NCBI GenBank assembly: GCA_030522415.1
Contig: CM060131.1
Span: 2,573,501-2,637,500, forward strand
Source: Channallabes apus
Lineage: Eukaryota > Chordata > Actinopteri > Siluriformes > Clariidae
DNA length: 64,000 bases
Direction: 5' to 3'
This document shows positions 11,224 through 39,803 of the stretch, one piece after another (the stretch's first letter is position 1; each line of letters begins with the position of its first letter). The notes beneath the pieces were generated by a model. The model made no database searches and was not told the DNA's origin. It worked only from the letters and a program-made list of their open reading frames with translations. A program made the position numbers and the translations under genes.

Positions 11224-11350
11224 GAAATGGCAGACGAACAATCTGAACCGACATGGGCGAACTCAATGACTGAGCGATGTGATGCGCCATCTTGATTCCT
11301 TTTATGCTTCCTGTGTTGTGACCGTACTACTTCCGGGTCCTAGAGTTCCC
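11224..11350 (-). promoter_or_regulatory. Candidate minus-strand core promoter and first exon
   Basis: On the minus strand there is an ETS-like CCGGAAGTAG (about 11325-11334). About 35 bases further comes AAGATGGCGC, a YY1-like motif that includes an ATG (11290) in good context (A at -3, G at +4). From this ATG the frame runs 22 codons (MAHHIAQSLSSPM...) to a consensus donor, C|GTGAGT, with the exon ending at 11224. ETS plus YY1 around an ATG is typical of TATA-less housekeeping start sites. I do not recognise the peptide and found no following exon to the left, where the Pao element sits. It could be a chance match or part of a transposon. Confidence 0.3.
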
Positions 11351-13005
11351 GGTCGCGGAGTGAATGTGTGTGACGAGTAGTATTTAAATTTTTTTTTGTT
11401 TGCTTTGTTTAATAATATTTATTTTTATTTAATTAAAAAAAAAACAGGCAAGCCAAAGGAAATATTTAGTTTAAAAGATGCTCTTGTTTTAAGACACTAT
11501 TGATGAGTGTTTGGTTACACGTAAATAAAAAGTAATGTTTGAAAGTAATTCATATTGTGTTGGCAGGTTTATAGTAACAGCAAACCAGAAGTCAGAGTAT
11601 CTGCTGAGGGGTTTAAGTCATTCATAGTGTTTTGAAGTCTAAATATTTGCAACTTCCTTGACATATAGTTTCTTTTTAGCCTGAATTAGATTTAATTACA
11701 TCAGACGAATATCTATTACCTGTTTATTTTAGTATGATCATTACATATAAATAATTTTTTAAAAATAGGCAATAATAATAAAAAAAAAATGCATTTCTCT
11801 AGGGAGATGTTATATCGCAAGAAATATCGTTATCGCAGTATTCAACAACAATATCGCATATTTTCCTAATATCGTGCAGCACTAACATGCACACTGAGTA
11901 GATATAATGCAATATTCAGCAGCTTCAATTATCCCCTCAAATTTACAGTCTATGCTTATTTCACTAGTAGGAGAAATATAATAGGCTGCAGGGTACGCCC
12001 GCCCTTTGAAAACAAATGGGTTTATGAAGGAGAAATTGGAATGCACCATTTATTTTATGTTGCTTTTTAGGTTCTTTTTGTTACTGTCGATCGCTCATTT
12101 TATGCTCAGGAGTAGTGCTCCTAAGGTTTAAGCACAATACTTCTTGAAGGTGGGAGGATTTAGTTATTTATTTACCCATAATTAATTTGTTTAAAAATGC
12201 AATAAGGAAAAATTTAAATCACATGTTTGATCCAGAGGCTAAAAGTACCCATTTTCCATAAACATTGGCTGCAATTAGGCACCCCCCTCGAGGGAAACCT
12301 ACCATATGCAGTGATATCATACCAGGTGTTCACATTGTTGTAATATCTTTAATATCTCCTCTGACGAAACTCTTGATCTATTTTCAGAGACTGTGTAACA
12401 GCTAGAATGGAAGCATCAGATTTAATTAACTAATACAGTAAGTTATATCCCAATTAGAATTTTTCACATGCTTGTCTGTGAAAGACAGTAATGTATATTT
12501 TTCTGCGTATGTGCACGGGTGAGACATTTACCTTCTGCTTACGAAAATAATACTGGTATAAACTAACACGCGTTGGGATAAACACAAGATCAGAACAAAA
12601 TGTAATGGCAAAAACAGTTTAGGAGGACATGAATGAGGGTTTAAGTGAGCAAAGTTTATGTTTTGGACAGAAAAAAATAATGGAATACTACTCCAACTCC
12701 ACCAAGCTTGTTCATGTCTGCCTCCTTGTTTCCTATGTCATGTGAGTGATGGCGAAACACCATAAATGAGGAGGAGAAACAAGAAAAGTGACTAATCTCT
12801 GGCCTGATTGGTTAATTAATAGTGTTTTTTGTTTTTTACACAAGTGTGACCAATGAGTGTGACTGATGCATCAATCAGTTAAGTAAGTGAAAATGTGAAT
12901 GCAGTGTGGTCTGAATGCAGGGAAAAAAACATTCAAGTAAATCGGCAGCATTTAGAAATGAGATTGGATGTATGAATCAAGATTTATTCATTTATAAAAA
13001 AATTT
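11351..13005. other. Mostly unannotated, with a hAT-like scrap
   Basis: T- and A-rich runs lie near 11390-11450. At about 11799-11885 a short piece with repeated ATATCG motifs ending in CGTGCAGCACTAA resembles the terminal region of fish hAT MITEs. The rest is unrecognised. Confidence 0.35.
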
Positions 13006-14566
13006 TAGGGCAGGGCGATATGGCAAAAAAGTCATCGATAATCTCGATAATGGTAACGATATATATTTCGATATAAGCTGTTAATGCTGCCAGCTTTAAA
13101 AGAGAATCCCAACAATGACTGAAGCCACAAAAATTAAAGGGTTCATTAAATTACATTTTAAAGTATAGTTTATTAACAAAAACAGATGACAGATTTGGCC
13201 TTAAAAATTAAGATACTATAGGCACATGCTCAGAATCTTTACAAGGCAAAGATTTTTTATAAATAAAAAAAAATACTTGTTTGTGATGATAAAGTATCTT
13301 GTGATGATAAATTACAATGTTTTGAGATTTTTAAACAATAATGAGAAACAACATTTAGACCACACACACTAGGGCTGTCTTTTTATCCCACAATTCAGAG
13401 TTAAATGAAGGTTATTTCACACGGCCCCAATAAACTGACATAATGGCTTAAGCATGCAATGACAAAAATGGAATGAATTATGAAAGAATTCAGAAATTTT
13501 AGAAATTAAGTTATTTATGTAGAACAGATGCATTATTCACTTTTTAAAACATTAACGCCATGTAACATGCTTAAAATATATATATATTATATTAAATAGC
13601 GTCAAGCAGGTCTAGATGATAATTTATTTATATCTGCCTTTACAGCGCACAACCACACGCAAATTGGTGTTTGTTAGGGCAGTGTGAATACAACAGCATT
13701 TTCTAAATTATGCAGTCAAACATGATAGCCTTAAATGCTGTGAAATCGTAGGATATGTTATAAATCCTCATAAGCTGTTTTAGCACTGAAAACTTTTTTA
13801 GTAGATGCTTAACTTACCAATGGCTAGATGCAGCTATCATTCTGGGCCAGGACAATTTCACTTTTACTATATAGTTGGGTACCTGCTAGGTGTTAACTGC
13901 GCAGCATTCGCCAACGTGAACACTCCCGTTAGTAACGAGGTGAATAAGGAGCTAACTTCAGCCGCAGAATGAGACGCTGCGCAATAAGAAGCCAAACGAA
14001 TCGGAAGCTGCGAATAAGGAGCTAAACTTCAGCCTCATGTGCTTGGGGGCATCATATCTTTCGCTAGAAAGTTAGAAACGGCCCTGGTTATATCCTTGCT
14101 CCTTTTGGACACCTTTCATAAAGTGTAATGGCCACGAAAGACGACACAATCGATATCTGCTTTGGTACAGCCCCACTGCTAGCCCTGCTAGTTGACGGAG
14201 TAGCATCGTCCCGCATTTTCATGCTCAGTGGTGGTCGTGTGGGTGATGCGTTCATATAACTGAATTCGTGCTACCTTTTTTTTGTCGACAATTTCAACAT
14301 CTTTGGATAATAACTTGGTTAGATTAAATTTCGTCGCTGCTTCCACTCATTTTTTTTTTTTTGTTGTCCTGGTGTTTGCTTCTCAAAGTGCAGTAGGAAA
14401 TTAACTTTGACATGCACAAGCTGCACGCTGATTGGCTGTTGTCGTTTGTTCTGCTGTGTGATTGGCTCTTAGATTAATCCATACCAAGCAAAAAAGGTCT
14501 AGAGCTTATCATTGTTATTAAAATCAAATAAATTGCGATTCGATATGATATCGTTTATCGGCCCTA
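13006..14566. mobile_element. Old hAT-like non-autonomous element
   Basis: The left end reads TAGGGCAGGGCGATATGG and the right end, on the opposite strand, TAGGGCCGATAAACGATATC. Both are followed by CGATA-rich subterminal sequence, characteristic of fish hAT-type elements. The flanking eight bases do not match, so the boundaries are provisional. No transposase frame is visible. Internally a roughly 23-base segment (GAATAAGGAGCTAAxCTTCA) occurs twice, near 13945 and 14014. Confidence 0.5.
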
Positions 14567-15204
14567 ATTTTTTTCTTCCAACGGTTAATTGAGTGATGTG
14601 AGATGTGGTTTGCAGCTTCACATATGTTGGTGGGAGCACGTGTTGCCCTAGTGTGTGGGAGTGCCCTACCATGATGGTAGAAAATTTAACCTGGCTAAAT
14701 TAGTTTAGTTTTTCCTGTTCATTTATTTTTAATTGACCCCTTAAAATAAACACGAATTAAGTAGATACATAGTAAATCAAAGAGGTGTGTACAAGAGCAA
14801 CATACAGGATCTTAACTGACAAAGAAGAGTTGAAAGTGTTGTTTTTGAAGAGACTAGGAAGAGAAGCAGCTCAATGCATAAAAGGATTTAAGAGAGAAGC
14901 AACTTTGAATTTTGTGTTTAATAATAAGCTTAAAGACCACAGATGACCGTTAAGTTGAAATATTCAATTTGGCTTAAATCCTTTTTTTTAATTTATTTAT
15001 TTTATTTTTTTTAAACCTGCCACTAGCAGCTGTAGACATTTTAGGCACCTTGTGCTAAAGCTACTGTGCTAAATTTACATTGTCAATCATCATTCAAATG
15101 GTAAGGCCCCCAAATAATTTCATGGTATAAATAAATTCATCTTGTATTATATTTTATTCTCTTTTTCATGTGACTCCTTGTTCTCTCCATTGAGTCCTCT
15201 TGGT
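14567..15204. other. Unannotated sequence
   Basis: AT-rich with T runs. I see no exon or known repeat. Confidence 0.35.
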
Positions 15205-15400
15205 CAGAGGTGTCAAGTAACGAAGTACAAATACTTCGTTACCTTACTTAAGTAGAAATTTTGGGTATCTATACTTTACTGGAGTAATTATATTTCAGCC
15301 GACTTTTTACTTCTACTCCTTACATTTTAAAAATAGCCTCGTTACTCTATTATGATAAGAACGCGCACAACGCACGCACCCCCCAACCCCCCCCCCCACA
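15205..15400 (+). repeat. Teleost interspersed repeat, hAT-MITE-like (partial)
   Basis: It starts CAGAGGTGTCAAGTAACG and continues with ACTTCGTTACCTTACTTAAG and TACTTTACTGGAGTAATTA. I recognise this as the end of a family very common in fish genomes and generally classed as a hAT-type MITE. The distal end was not found, and the sequence fades around the C-rich run at 15380-15398. Confidence 0.5.
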
Positions 15401-15920
15401 ATTTTTTATTTATTTGCCTGATCGGACACCTGGTATGAACTCTCGCATAGTAATAAGCTCCTTGAAAGTTATGGCTGTGAGAAGCACAATTTCAAAGATG
15501 TAGTTTGCTAATTATTTTAAATAAATAAATTTGTAAGCCTTGTTTTATTTATTTTTTTTAGGTAGATACATCACATTTGAGGGAAAAATTAATGTTCTTC
15601 CACCTTTAACTTTGTGTTGTGTCTTGTGTGTGAAGAAATTCCCATTTTTAAATTATTTTATCGGGATAAACGTGCTAAATTTATTGTGATGGCGGTTTGT
15701 TTTTTTATAGACTACAGGACATACCACGCATGATCACACACTTGAAATAAAACAAACAACTAAATATGGCTAACTGTAAACCCCAAATGGTCACTACAGT
15801 ACCTGACTCACACATCTAGTTGAAGATGAAGTTGCTAATAAATATTTAGATAATATTTTGCCTTCATTTTTTTTAACCTGCTTAAGGGGCCCATATTTAA
15901 TATGATTTTCTCTCCACAAG

Positions 15921-32263
<16,343 letters not shown>

Positions 32264-32530
32264 AGAGGGAAGACACTGAAGCACATCTTTCCTTTTTGTA
32301 CCTCATTTAACTTAAATGTTATTGTAACAAAAATCATTGCTAAAGGGAAAAGTTTTTGGCAGCAGTGCTGTTGGCTAGTGTTAACTAAACGTCCACTCCA
32401 TTTCCCAAATGTCTTTATAACCACAAGGTTTTAGTTTTGTAATATGAATGACTCTATGTAGTACTGTATTAAACCTGGAAACAGAGGTAAAAGGTCATTT
32501 TGGAAACCTAATAAATTTGTCTTCTCTTTT
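32264..32530 (+). terminator. IDH2: IDH2 3' UTR with poly(A) signal
   Basis: A canonical AATAAA at 32510-32515 lies about 250 bases after the stop and is followed by a T-rich stretch (GTCTTCTCTTTTTTGCTTC), as expected at a cleavage site. The exact cleavage point is inferred. Confidence 0.7.
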
Positions 32531-34367
32531 TTGCTTCTCATGAACATGACTGTTTTAAAGGTAAATTTATTAATATACAGTGTTGTCCAGAGCACAACAT
32601 TTAACATAGAACTTTATCAACAGCATATGTACAATGATGTGCAAACAAAATCAAAGCTTATACAAAACTTAAACAAGACTTGCCCTGCTTAGTATGGCGG
32701 GATACCTCAAGCCTTAACGACAGCTTTTAAAACAGTAGACATGTCCATTTTGGACCATTTTGTGCTGTCTGAACAAATGTAGCATTGACTAGGTAGCTGT
32801 TCAGTGGATGTGAAAAAAAAATTGTTTAAAGAAATTGCTTAACTTTATAGTCATTGTGTCTTGCATCTATGGCCCTGCCACACCTCTGCAGACTTTCTCC
32901 GTATGAAAAGGATGGATTCCACACAATGTTACACAGGGATGGTTACTATAGTTATTTGGGGTAGAAAATTTGTTTGTTGCTTGATATTTACATTTAGCCT
33001 TGGAGACAAATTATTATTATTAATTATGGTGTAATGTGTTCCTTGTATGGTCCCCTGAACAAATATGGTAAGAACCATGTAATCTAGCTGTAACGAGAAA
33101 GCTAACATTTTCACCCAGATATATTCTCCCAGACTAATAATGGTATAGTACGAGCATCCCGAGAAAATAGTATTTTGACAACATAGAATAACATTGCAAA
33201 CTAAAAATAGCTCAAATATGTTAAACATGATACGTAACTGTCTGGAATGGGATCTGGACTTCATGTGAGATGATATAAATTAAGTTGTACTACACAATTA
33301 AAATCAAACAAGATTTTGCAACTTGCCTAATTTTGATAGCAGCTCCTAACAAAAGGCCTGTTGCTATAGGAACTGTAATACTTGAAACCAGCTGACTGAA
33401 TCTTTTTGAACTACCAGTTCACTACACTGATTTGCTAGTGTCAGTCAGCATGCACTAGGCCATTTAAATTGACTACTGCCTTTGGCAGGGGAAGGAAGTA
33501 TTGCTGTATTTGTATATGCTGTACACCTTCCTTTTTGTACAAATAAGCTGGATGCTGTTCCTTGAATTCATGGTGCTATCCAAAAACAGATAAACACGCC
33601 ATATTGTTAGTGGCTTCTACTTCCAGGTCAAAGCCAGAGTGGCAAAGAAGCCTAGGCCGATTTCTGTGTCCGGTTGTTGTATGTGCAAGGAATAGCTGTG
33701 CTAACTTAATTGGTCAGAATAACACAATATCATGTAAACCTACTGGGTTTGATTGATGGGAGAGAGAGACAATGAGACATCACCCTTTCTGAGAATGGCC
33801 AGTGTAGCGTTCCGGCCAAGGGTGCTTGTGGCATCATATTTAAAATAACACTTGCCTAACAAGGTTAATGCATTTCTGCTATGCCACTTCAGGGCACTAC
33901 AGATATAAAAAAAAATATATATATTTTTTAAAAGAAAAAAAAAAGGTGTGGTTGTTAATAATCACTGTACTGTATTGCTAGAATTTTGTGAATAAAATGT
34001 GTAATACTTATTGAGTATCATAGAAATAATGGCGTTATGTCTAAAGTAATCTCTATGGGGTGTGTCAGTTACTAAATGCAATTACACTTTGGGGTCATCA
34101 CATCTATTTAAGAATTATGTGGTACCGGTACCTAGAATTTAGACACCCACATGCTAAGATGGCTACCTAATTTAGCTAATGCTAATATTGAACAAAATTG
34201 ATAGTATTGATTGTTCTAGTTAATATTGATGGGTGTGAATGTTGTTAAACAATTGGGCAAATCAAGCCTATTAAAATAGTTGGGTTTACATATGACAAAT
34301 GGTAGATGATTTACTAAAAGTTAGTTTACCAGATCCCATAATTTTTAGGATGGTCTTCCTAAACAAT
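32531..34367. other. Intergenic sequence between the converging genes
   Basis: I see no gene. The longer frames here have no family resemblance. A-rich runs occur near 33908-33945. Confidence 0.45.
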
Positions 34368-34393
34368 TTTATTAATTAATTAATTAATTTATT
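34368..34393 (-). terminator. ZNF710: Candidate poly(A) signals of ZNF710
   Basis: Two AATAAA hexamers on the minus strand (34368-34373 and 34388-34393) lie about 450-470 bases after the ZNF710 stop. Either could end its transcript. AT-rich surroundings make chance matches likely. Confidence 0.35.
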
Positions 34394-34841
34394 TTTGAAT
34401 TCATGTATTATTGTGTATTATATTTGATGTTTTTGTAGAAGTAATGGTTTGTCATTACGTATCTCGGAGCTGAGGAGAGTTTCCAGTGCACCTCCGCGTC
34501 CCGAAAATCTTTTTAATTAGTCTCAGAAGTGTTATTTTTTTGAAAACTTTTTTCCTAAAGCTGCTTATGGCTTTAGATAATTTTCTCGCAATGAATGTTT
34601 AGCTGATGTCCTCACCCTATTTCCCCCTGTTTGAAACCTAAATATACACACATTGGAACCTATCATGGAACATATCAATCTCGAATGATCTGGAGGCATA
34701 TAAATGATTTTCTCTTAGAGTAATCAAAATACCAGTGCACAACCACCAGGTAACCATTTAATCATTAGTCCATGTTAAAACCTTGAGACTTAAAAAATAA
34801 AATAAAAATAGGCCATCGGTGAGTAAGTGTCTCACAGTGCA

Positions 34842-35005
34842 TTATGCTGTGGTGTAGTAAGTAGCAGCCTTCGTATAGTTGTAATAACCAATCTCAGCCA
34901 GTTTAGCCAGGTCTTGGGTGTTGCTGCTTGCCATGTTTTCTCTTTCACTGTATTCAAAGCTGTCTTCCTCATAGTCCTCCTGGCCCTCCATATCGGGAAG
35001 GCTGT
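34842..35005 (-). CDS. ZNF710: ZNF710 last coding exon
   Basis: The minus-strand acceptor TATTCAG precedes ACAGCC. The exon completes an Asp codon and reads SLPDMEGQEDYEEDSFEYSE and onward to a TAA at 34842-34844. The acidic, Tyr-rich tail parallels the human C-terminus (EMEDFEE and YYN motifs). Confidence 0.9.
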
Positions 35006-38000
35006 CTGAATATACAAGACAATTGTTAAAACTTTAAGTCAATCATTTATCACATGCCATTTACGAGAGGCATGCCACAAGAGGGCAGAATAACAGTTCC
35101 AGAGCGGTCCTAAACAAGCAGATTCTTACCTTGCCCATCTGGTGAAACATCTAGAATGCCATGCTTCACCTTCATATGCCTGCTAAGATTTCCCTTTAAG
35201 TTGAACTTGCTGCTGCAGTAGGGACACTTGAAGGGCTTGTTACCAGCATGAAGGTGCATGTGGCCAAGTAGGTTGTACATTCTATTAAATGATTTCCCGC
35301 ACACCTTCAAAATAAAATGGAATAGCAAAATTTAACCCAAAGTCATAGTGAATAAATCTTAAGCTTAACCTGGAGTATATACTGAAGCAGGTAATAAATA
35401 AATACTAATTTAAATCAGCAGTTGTGACTAATTAAACACACAAATCCTGCAAAGTTGTTGCTTTCTCACCTTGCATTTGAAGGGTTTGACAGGAAGGTGG
35501 ACAATCATGTGGGTTTTGAGGGTCTGTTTCTGTACAAAGGTCTTAAAACAGATGTGACACTGGAAAGGTCGCATACTGGTATGGATCAGCATGTGCCGCT
35601 TTAGATTGGCTGACAGGGTGAACTCGCGCGAACACACTTCACATTTGTACTCTTTCATACCCTTTAAAAGAGAGAGAACCAAATAATTAAAACTTTTTTT
35701 TGTTACTTTGTTGTTAAGAACAATTCGATTCCTACACTTAATATCAACTCTTGTTCTGTTTAGGTTTACTAAGGAAATGGAAGGTGTGGTTCAAAATGCT
35801 CGTCTCATTAATTTTAGAAGAGTTATATTTATATGCACTCTACTTATTTTATAGTAGAACATTAATAGCATTAGATCTCTGGGACTATGATCCTCTCTAT
35901 ATGAAGAGAATGGTTTCCTTTTGGGCTACTGACACAAGGTGTCCCAAGAAATGCTCTATATAGGGGAAAGTAATACCTTTTAGCAGAATCTCTTCAAAAA
36001 TAATCAGTAGTTTATATAATGTATTTACTTTCAGCTAGTTTTTTTTTAAGCACGCACTCGTGTTTCTCTGTTGTCGTGCAAAGTAAATGGTCAGTGTAAC
36101 CTTAACTGATTTTACCATGGCGTATATTTCTGTGACTGCAGTTCTGTTTTTTGTTTTGTTTTGTTTTTTATCCCTGATTTCTGTATTTTGGATTTTACCC
36201 TCATGGGCTTATCGCCTGACCTCTTGCCTGTTTCTTGTCTGTTTCCGGTTTTGGATTTGATTTCAAGCTTTAACAAAACTACTTGCATATGTCTCAGCTC
36301 CCTTTTTCTGACAGATTGCACAGCAGGAAGACCAAAAGGGTGCACTGCCATAATCACCCTTCTAGCAATTACCGTAGTCCAATGTAAGGTTACGTTTGGG
36401 GATGCTCCGGCTTCTGATGAGCTTCATACTGCTCCAAACTAGCTCCAGCCAATGAGGCATCCTCTCACACATGAGCTCAAGCAAGAGACTGACCCGCTTG
36501 CAACTATCTCAGTATATGTGTGTTTACAGTGAATGTGTTTACAATGTGTTCACCATTTTTGGTAAATGAACTGACACTTTTATTAAAAAAAAAAAAAAAA
36601 ACATTATGTTCAATATAATGTAGGATCCCCTTGTGCTTCCTTGGGGCATTACTCCGCAAGACCTGTGATGGTGTGTTGGCACCAGGGTGAGGCTTTCATT
36701 GATCAGACTTGTTTGTTCAGTGCATCCCATGGATTCTCGATTGGGATCTGTGAAATTGCGAGGTCGGGGTCGGCGAAGTATCTTGTCACCAGTTCACTAG
36801 TATGTAGCTGCCAATCAGTGTTAATATTATGGCTGATTAGTGTATGTATGTATATGTACGCATGTATGTTTGTTAATACATACATGCCTACTTTGTTAAT
36901 TTTAATCAAATTGTTTTTCATGTTTGATGTCGAGTAACATGAAATGTTATATGCAAGTTATATAATGTGCTTACTTTAAGTAATTTAGGACAATTACCTA
37001 ATTAATCCTAATATTAAGATAAGTGGATTGACTAGTTAAATAATTGTCAACTGGTGCATTGGGTTTAGCATACAGTGCAATAATATTCATGTATCTCCCC
37101 GTGCACAAAACAGGTGATTTCACCAACTAGCTGAAGAGTTGTGCTAATGAGAATCAGTTGGTTTAGTTAATAGATGGAACAAATATGTGGCAGGACTTTT
37201 ACATTCTGAAGCTGGGTTGTCTACTAGGAAATTCTCAATTGAATTTTAAGCGTCTGTGATAAATTTCTGAACCTGATTCTCAGTAAGTAATCATGCAGGC
37301 GTGAAGTGAGCAAATGACATTGGATGGATGGATGGATGGATGGAGATTAAATTCAATTCAATTTTATTTGTATAGCGCTTTTAACAGTTGTCATTGTCGC
37401 AAAGCAGCTTTACACAATCAAAAGAATTATTTAAGATGTATGGAATGTGAATGTGTATGAATCACAATGGTCAGATAGTCCCTGTGTAGCTAGATAGCTG
37501 TAAAGTTCAGTCTGCTTTTGAACTACTAATGCATTTCTAATGTATAGATTTTTTTTCCTTCTTGGATTACAGAAAATAAATTAATAGCAATGTGTTTTAA
37601 TGAAATGGGCTTACATAAAATGCTTAATTAATGTCTGGTAATATGGACCCGTGAATGATATAATGCCCTTACTTTATATATTTTTGGACTGTCACATAAC
37701 TTAATTACCTAATTATAACCTAATTAGAAATTTGAGAAGTGTAATGATTAGTTAAATATTTATCATACTAATGCAATTAGAATTTTTGGGCTTATGTATT
37801 TGACCAATTTTATTTACAAGAAGTTTTGCAATTGGAAAATAAATCACAGCGCGGCATATATACAGGAAAAATGTTGACTGCCAATTGGTACTTGGAATAA
37901 AATGCAGAAAGACGATATAGCAGCTGGAAAATAAGTACTCTGCCTGTCTGACTGACTGATGGACAGGAAGGGTAAAGACTGACTTAGAGCAGTGGTTGTC

Positions 38001-39761
38001 CTGGACCCCCCTGGCCTGCAAATTTAAGTGTTTTCCCTGCTTTATCACACCCCGTTCAATTAAGATAAAGCTGTTAATTAACAGGTTAGTTAGCTCAGGT
38101 GTGCTGGGAGCTGAGAAAACACTAAAATGATTAATACTTTTTTTTTTTTCGTGTATATTTCTGTATTATGAAAGAAATGAATGATGAAGAGCATACGTCC
38201 AAAACCTTCCAAACAATTGGGATTTGCAGTAAGGAACTGAGCTTAAAAGTACCTTGTGTTCAAGGGCCTGCTGTGCTAGTACCTTGTGTGTGAGCAGGTG
38301 CTGCTTGAGGTGGTGAACCTGCGCAAACTCTAAGCCACACTCAGAACAAATGTGGGGTCGCATGTTCTGGTGCTTCATTAAGTGGTTCTGTAGTTGGCTC
38401 CGGTAGGCAAAGCTCTTGTGGCACTCACTACACTGAAAGGCAGCAGGCCCCTGGTGACTGATTTGGTGCCGCCTGAGGTGGGCATAGGTGGGGAATTCCA
38501 TGGTGCATTGTGTGCAAATATGACACCGGCCATTCTCATGCTTGGCCTCATGTGTGCGCAATTCACTGGGGTAGGCGAACCCACGTCCGCAAAAGCGGCA
38601 GCTGTATGGCTTGATGTCACTATGCTGCAGCATATGGCGCTTGAGGTGGCTGGTCTGTGTGAAGGCTTTCTTGCACACAGTGCACTTATGTGGCCTTGTA
38701 CCTTGGTGAGTAAGCAGATGTGTCTGTAGGTGGCTTGGTTGCTTGAATAGTTTTCCACAGTGCAGGCACTCATGTGGCTTGACCCCACTGTGACCCAGGA
38801 TGTGTGTTACCAAATTGTACTTTGATGTGTATGACTTCTCACACATTCGGCACTTCCAGCGCTTCAGACCTTCACCCACATCCACACAGTAAGACTCGTC
38901 AATCTGCACGTTGACATCCAGACGGTCAATCTGCACACGGCGCGCCACAGGATTTTCACCATCTGCCCATGTTGCTATCTGCACACTATCCTCATATTCT
39001 GCTGCTGTCTGATCTGGCTCAGCTGCTTCATAAGTCAAAACACTCGATTCATAGTAGCGTCTTATTGCTGGGCTCACTTCCTCCTCGGGAGTCTTAAGAT
39101 TCAGTGCTCTTTGCTCATCTGGTCCCTCCTGTTTGGTGCCACCTTCTTCAGGCTGTCGGTGTGCTTCTCTTTCCTGTGTGTGATCAGCACCCTGTGGAGG
39201 TATGTCCGAATCTGGATCACTCCGTTGGTTGTGTGACTCCTTTGCAGGTTTAGGGCTGTCTTTATTTTGCTCCTCCTTTAATATCATTCTGTGAGGGGCA
39301 AGGTCCAATACTTCAGACTCACTGTCATTGCAATGAACATTTGAGTAGTAGCAGGGGCTGGAATATTCAGGCTGTTCTCCTTTTACCCAAGTATGTACAT
39401 CTAAGGATTTCTTAGCAAGTACAACTGCCTCATCATTTTCACTTTGGTGCCTTTTGGCCTTTCCCCGAGGTCCTGAACGCCTCTTCTCCACCCCTAAATG
39501 TCCATGTGCCCTCATATTTCCTTCATTGGACTCAGGTAAGTAGTCTCCATTTGCACCAATTAATTGGTCTGAATACTCGTACTCCATTGCCTCTTGAGGT
39601 GGAGGGGGGCAGTCACGTGCCTCTCCTGTGTAAAAGCCATTCGGGGCAATGGTGGTGCCAAAGAATTCATTCTGAGATATGAGGCCCAGCACAGCTGCTT
39701 GAGCCAAGGATAGAACCACTACTGGATCAGTCTGTGTGCCAGTGTCCACAACACTTCCCAT
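34842..39761 (-). CDS. ZNF710: Zinc finger protein 710 (four coding exons, 11 C2H2 fingers)
   Basis: Exons 39761-38283, 35661-35470, 35304-35130 and 35005-34842 join in frame to 669 codons, close to the roughly 660 of the human protein as I recall it. The start MGSVVDTGTQTDPVVVLSLA aligns with the conserved ZNF710 N-terminus. Residues 30-300 are acidic and probably disordered. Fingers start near residue 302: seven in the first coding exon, two in the second, one split across the second intron, and one in the third. Linkers such as HQGTRPHKC are typical. The acidic tail ends YYNYTKAATYYTTA. It should act in the nucleus as a sequence-specific DNA-binding regulator. ZNF710 beside IDH2 in convergent orientation is the known vertebrate order. 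Confidence 0.93.
35130..35304 (-). CDS. ZNF710: ZNF710 third coding exon
   Basis: It follows TTTTGAAG and ends one base into a codon before GTAAGA. It encodes the rest of finger 10 (VCGKSFNRMYNLLGHMHLH) and finger 11 (CPYCSSKFNLKGNLSRHMK), then HGILDVSPDGQ. Confidence 0.92.
35470..35661 (-). CDS. ZNF710: ZNF710 second coding exon
   Basis: Exactly 64 codons, phase 0 at both ends, between acceptor TTTAAAG and donor GTGAGA. It encodes GMKEYKCEVC, fingers 8 and 9 (RHMLIH and THMIVH) and the first Cys of finger 10 (FKCK). Confidence 0.93.
36625..36800. repeat. Decayed teleost interspersed repeat
   Basis: Blocks such as CTTGTGCTTCC, CATTGATCAGACTTGTTTGT, CAGTGCATCCCA and GATTCTCGATTGGGATCTG match a repeat I recognise in many fish genomes as part of a DNA transposon. 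The copy is diverged and its ends are not definable. Confidence 0.45.
37320..37344. repeat. GGAT tetranucleotide microsatellite
   Basis: About six perfect units of TGGA/GGAT directly abut a LINE tail. Confidence 0.85.
37351..37480 (-). repeat. L2/Rex1-like LINE 3' tail
   Basis: ATTCAATTCAATTTTATTTG, GTATAGCGCTTTTAACAG and AAGCAGCTTTACACAATC match the 3' end of the LINE at 16172. Only the last 130 bases are present (5' truncation). Confidence 0.65.
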
Positions 39762-39803
39762 CACTTCATTGTAGCAGTGCACCAGAGGAACTGCCTGCTC
39801 CTC
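38283..39803 (-). CDS. ZNF710: ZNF710 first coding exon
   Basis: The acceptor TTATCTTGAAG precedes 39803. Translation most likely starts at 39761, where MGSVVDTGTQTD aligns residue for residue with the human start. The 42 bases upstream of it stay open in frame. The exon encodes the acidic N-terminal region and fingers 1-7 and ends HLLTHK before GTACTA. A second, nearly identical HK|GTACTT donor lies exactly 30 bases downstream at 38253. Confidence 0.92.

Larger units (their letters stand above)
35662..38282 (-). other. ZNF710: ZNF710 intron with repeat scraps
   Basis: It contains a T/G-rich patch (36140-36175), a decayed interspersed repeat (about 36625-36800), a GGAT tetranucleotide repeat (37320-37344) and a LINE tail (37351-37480). 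No further exon is seen. Confidence 0.5.
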
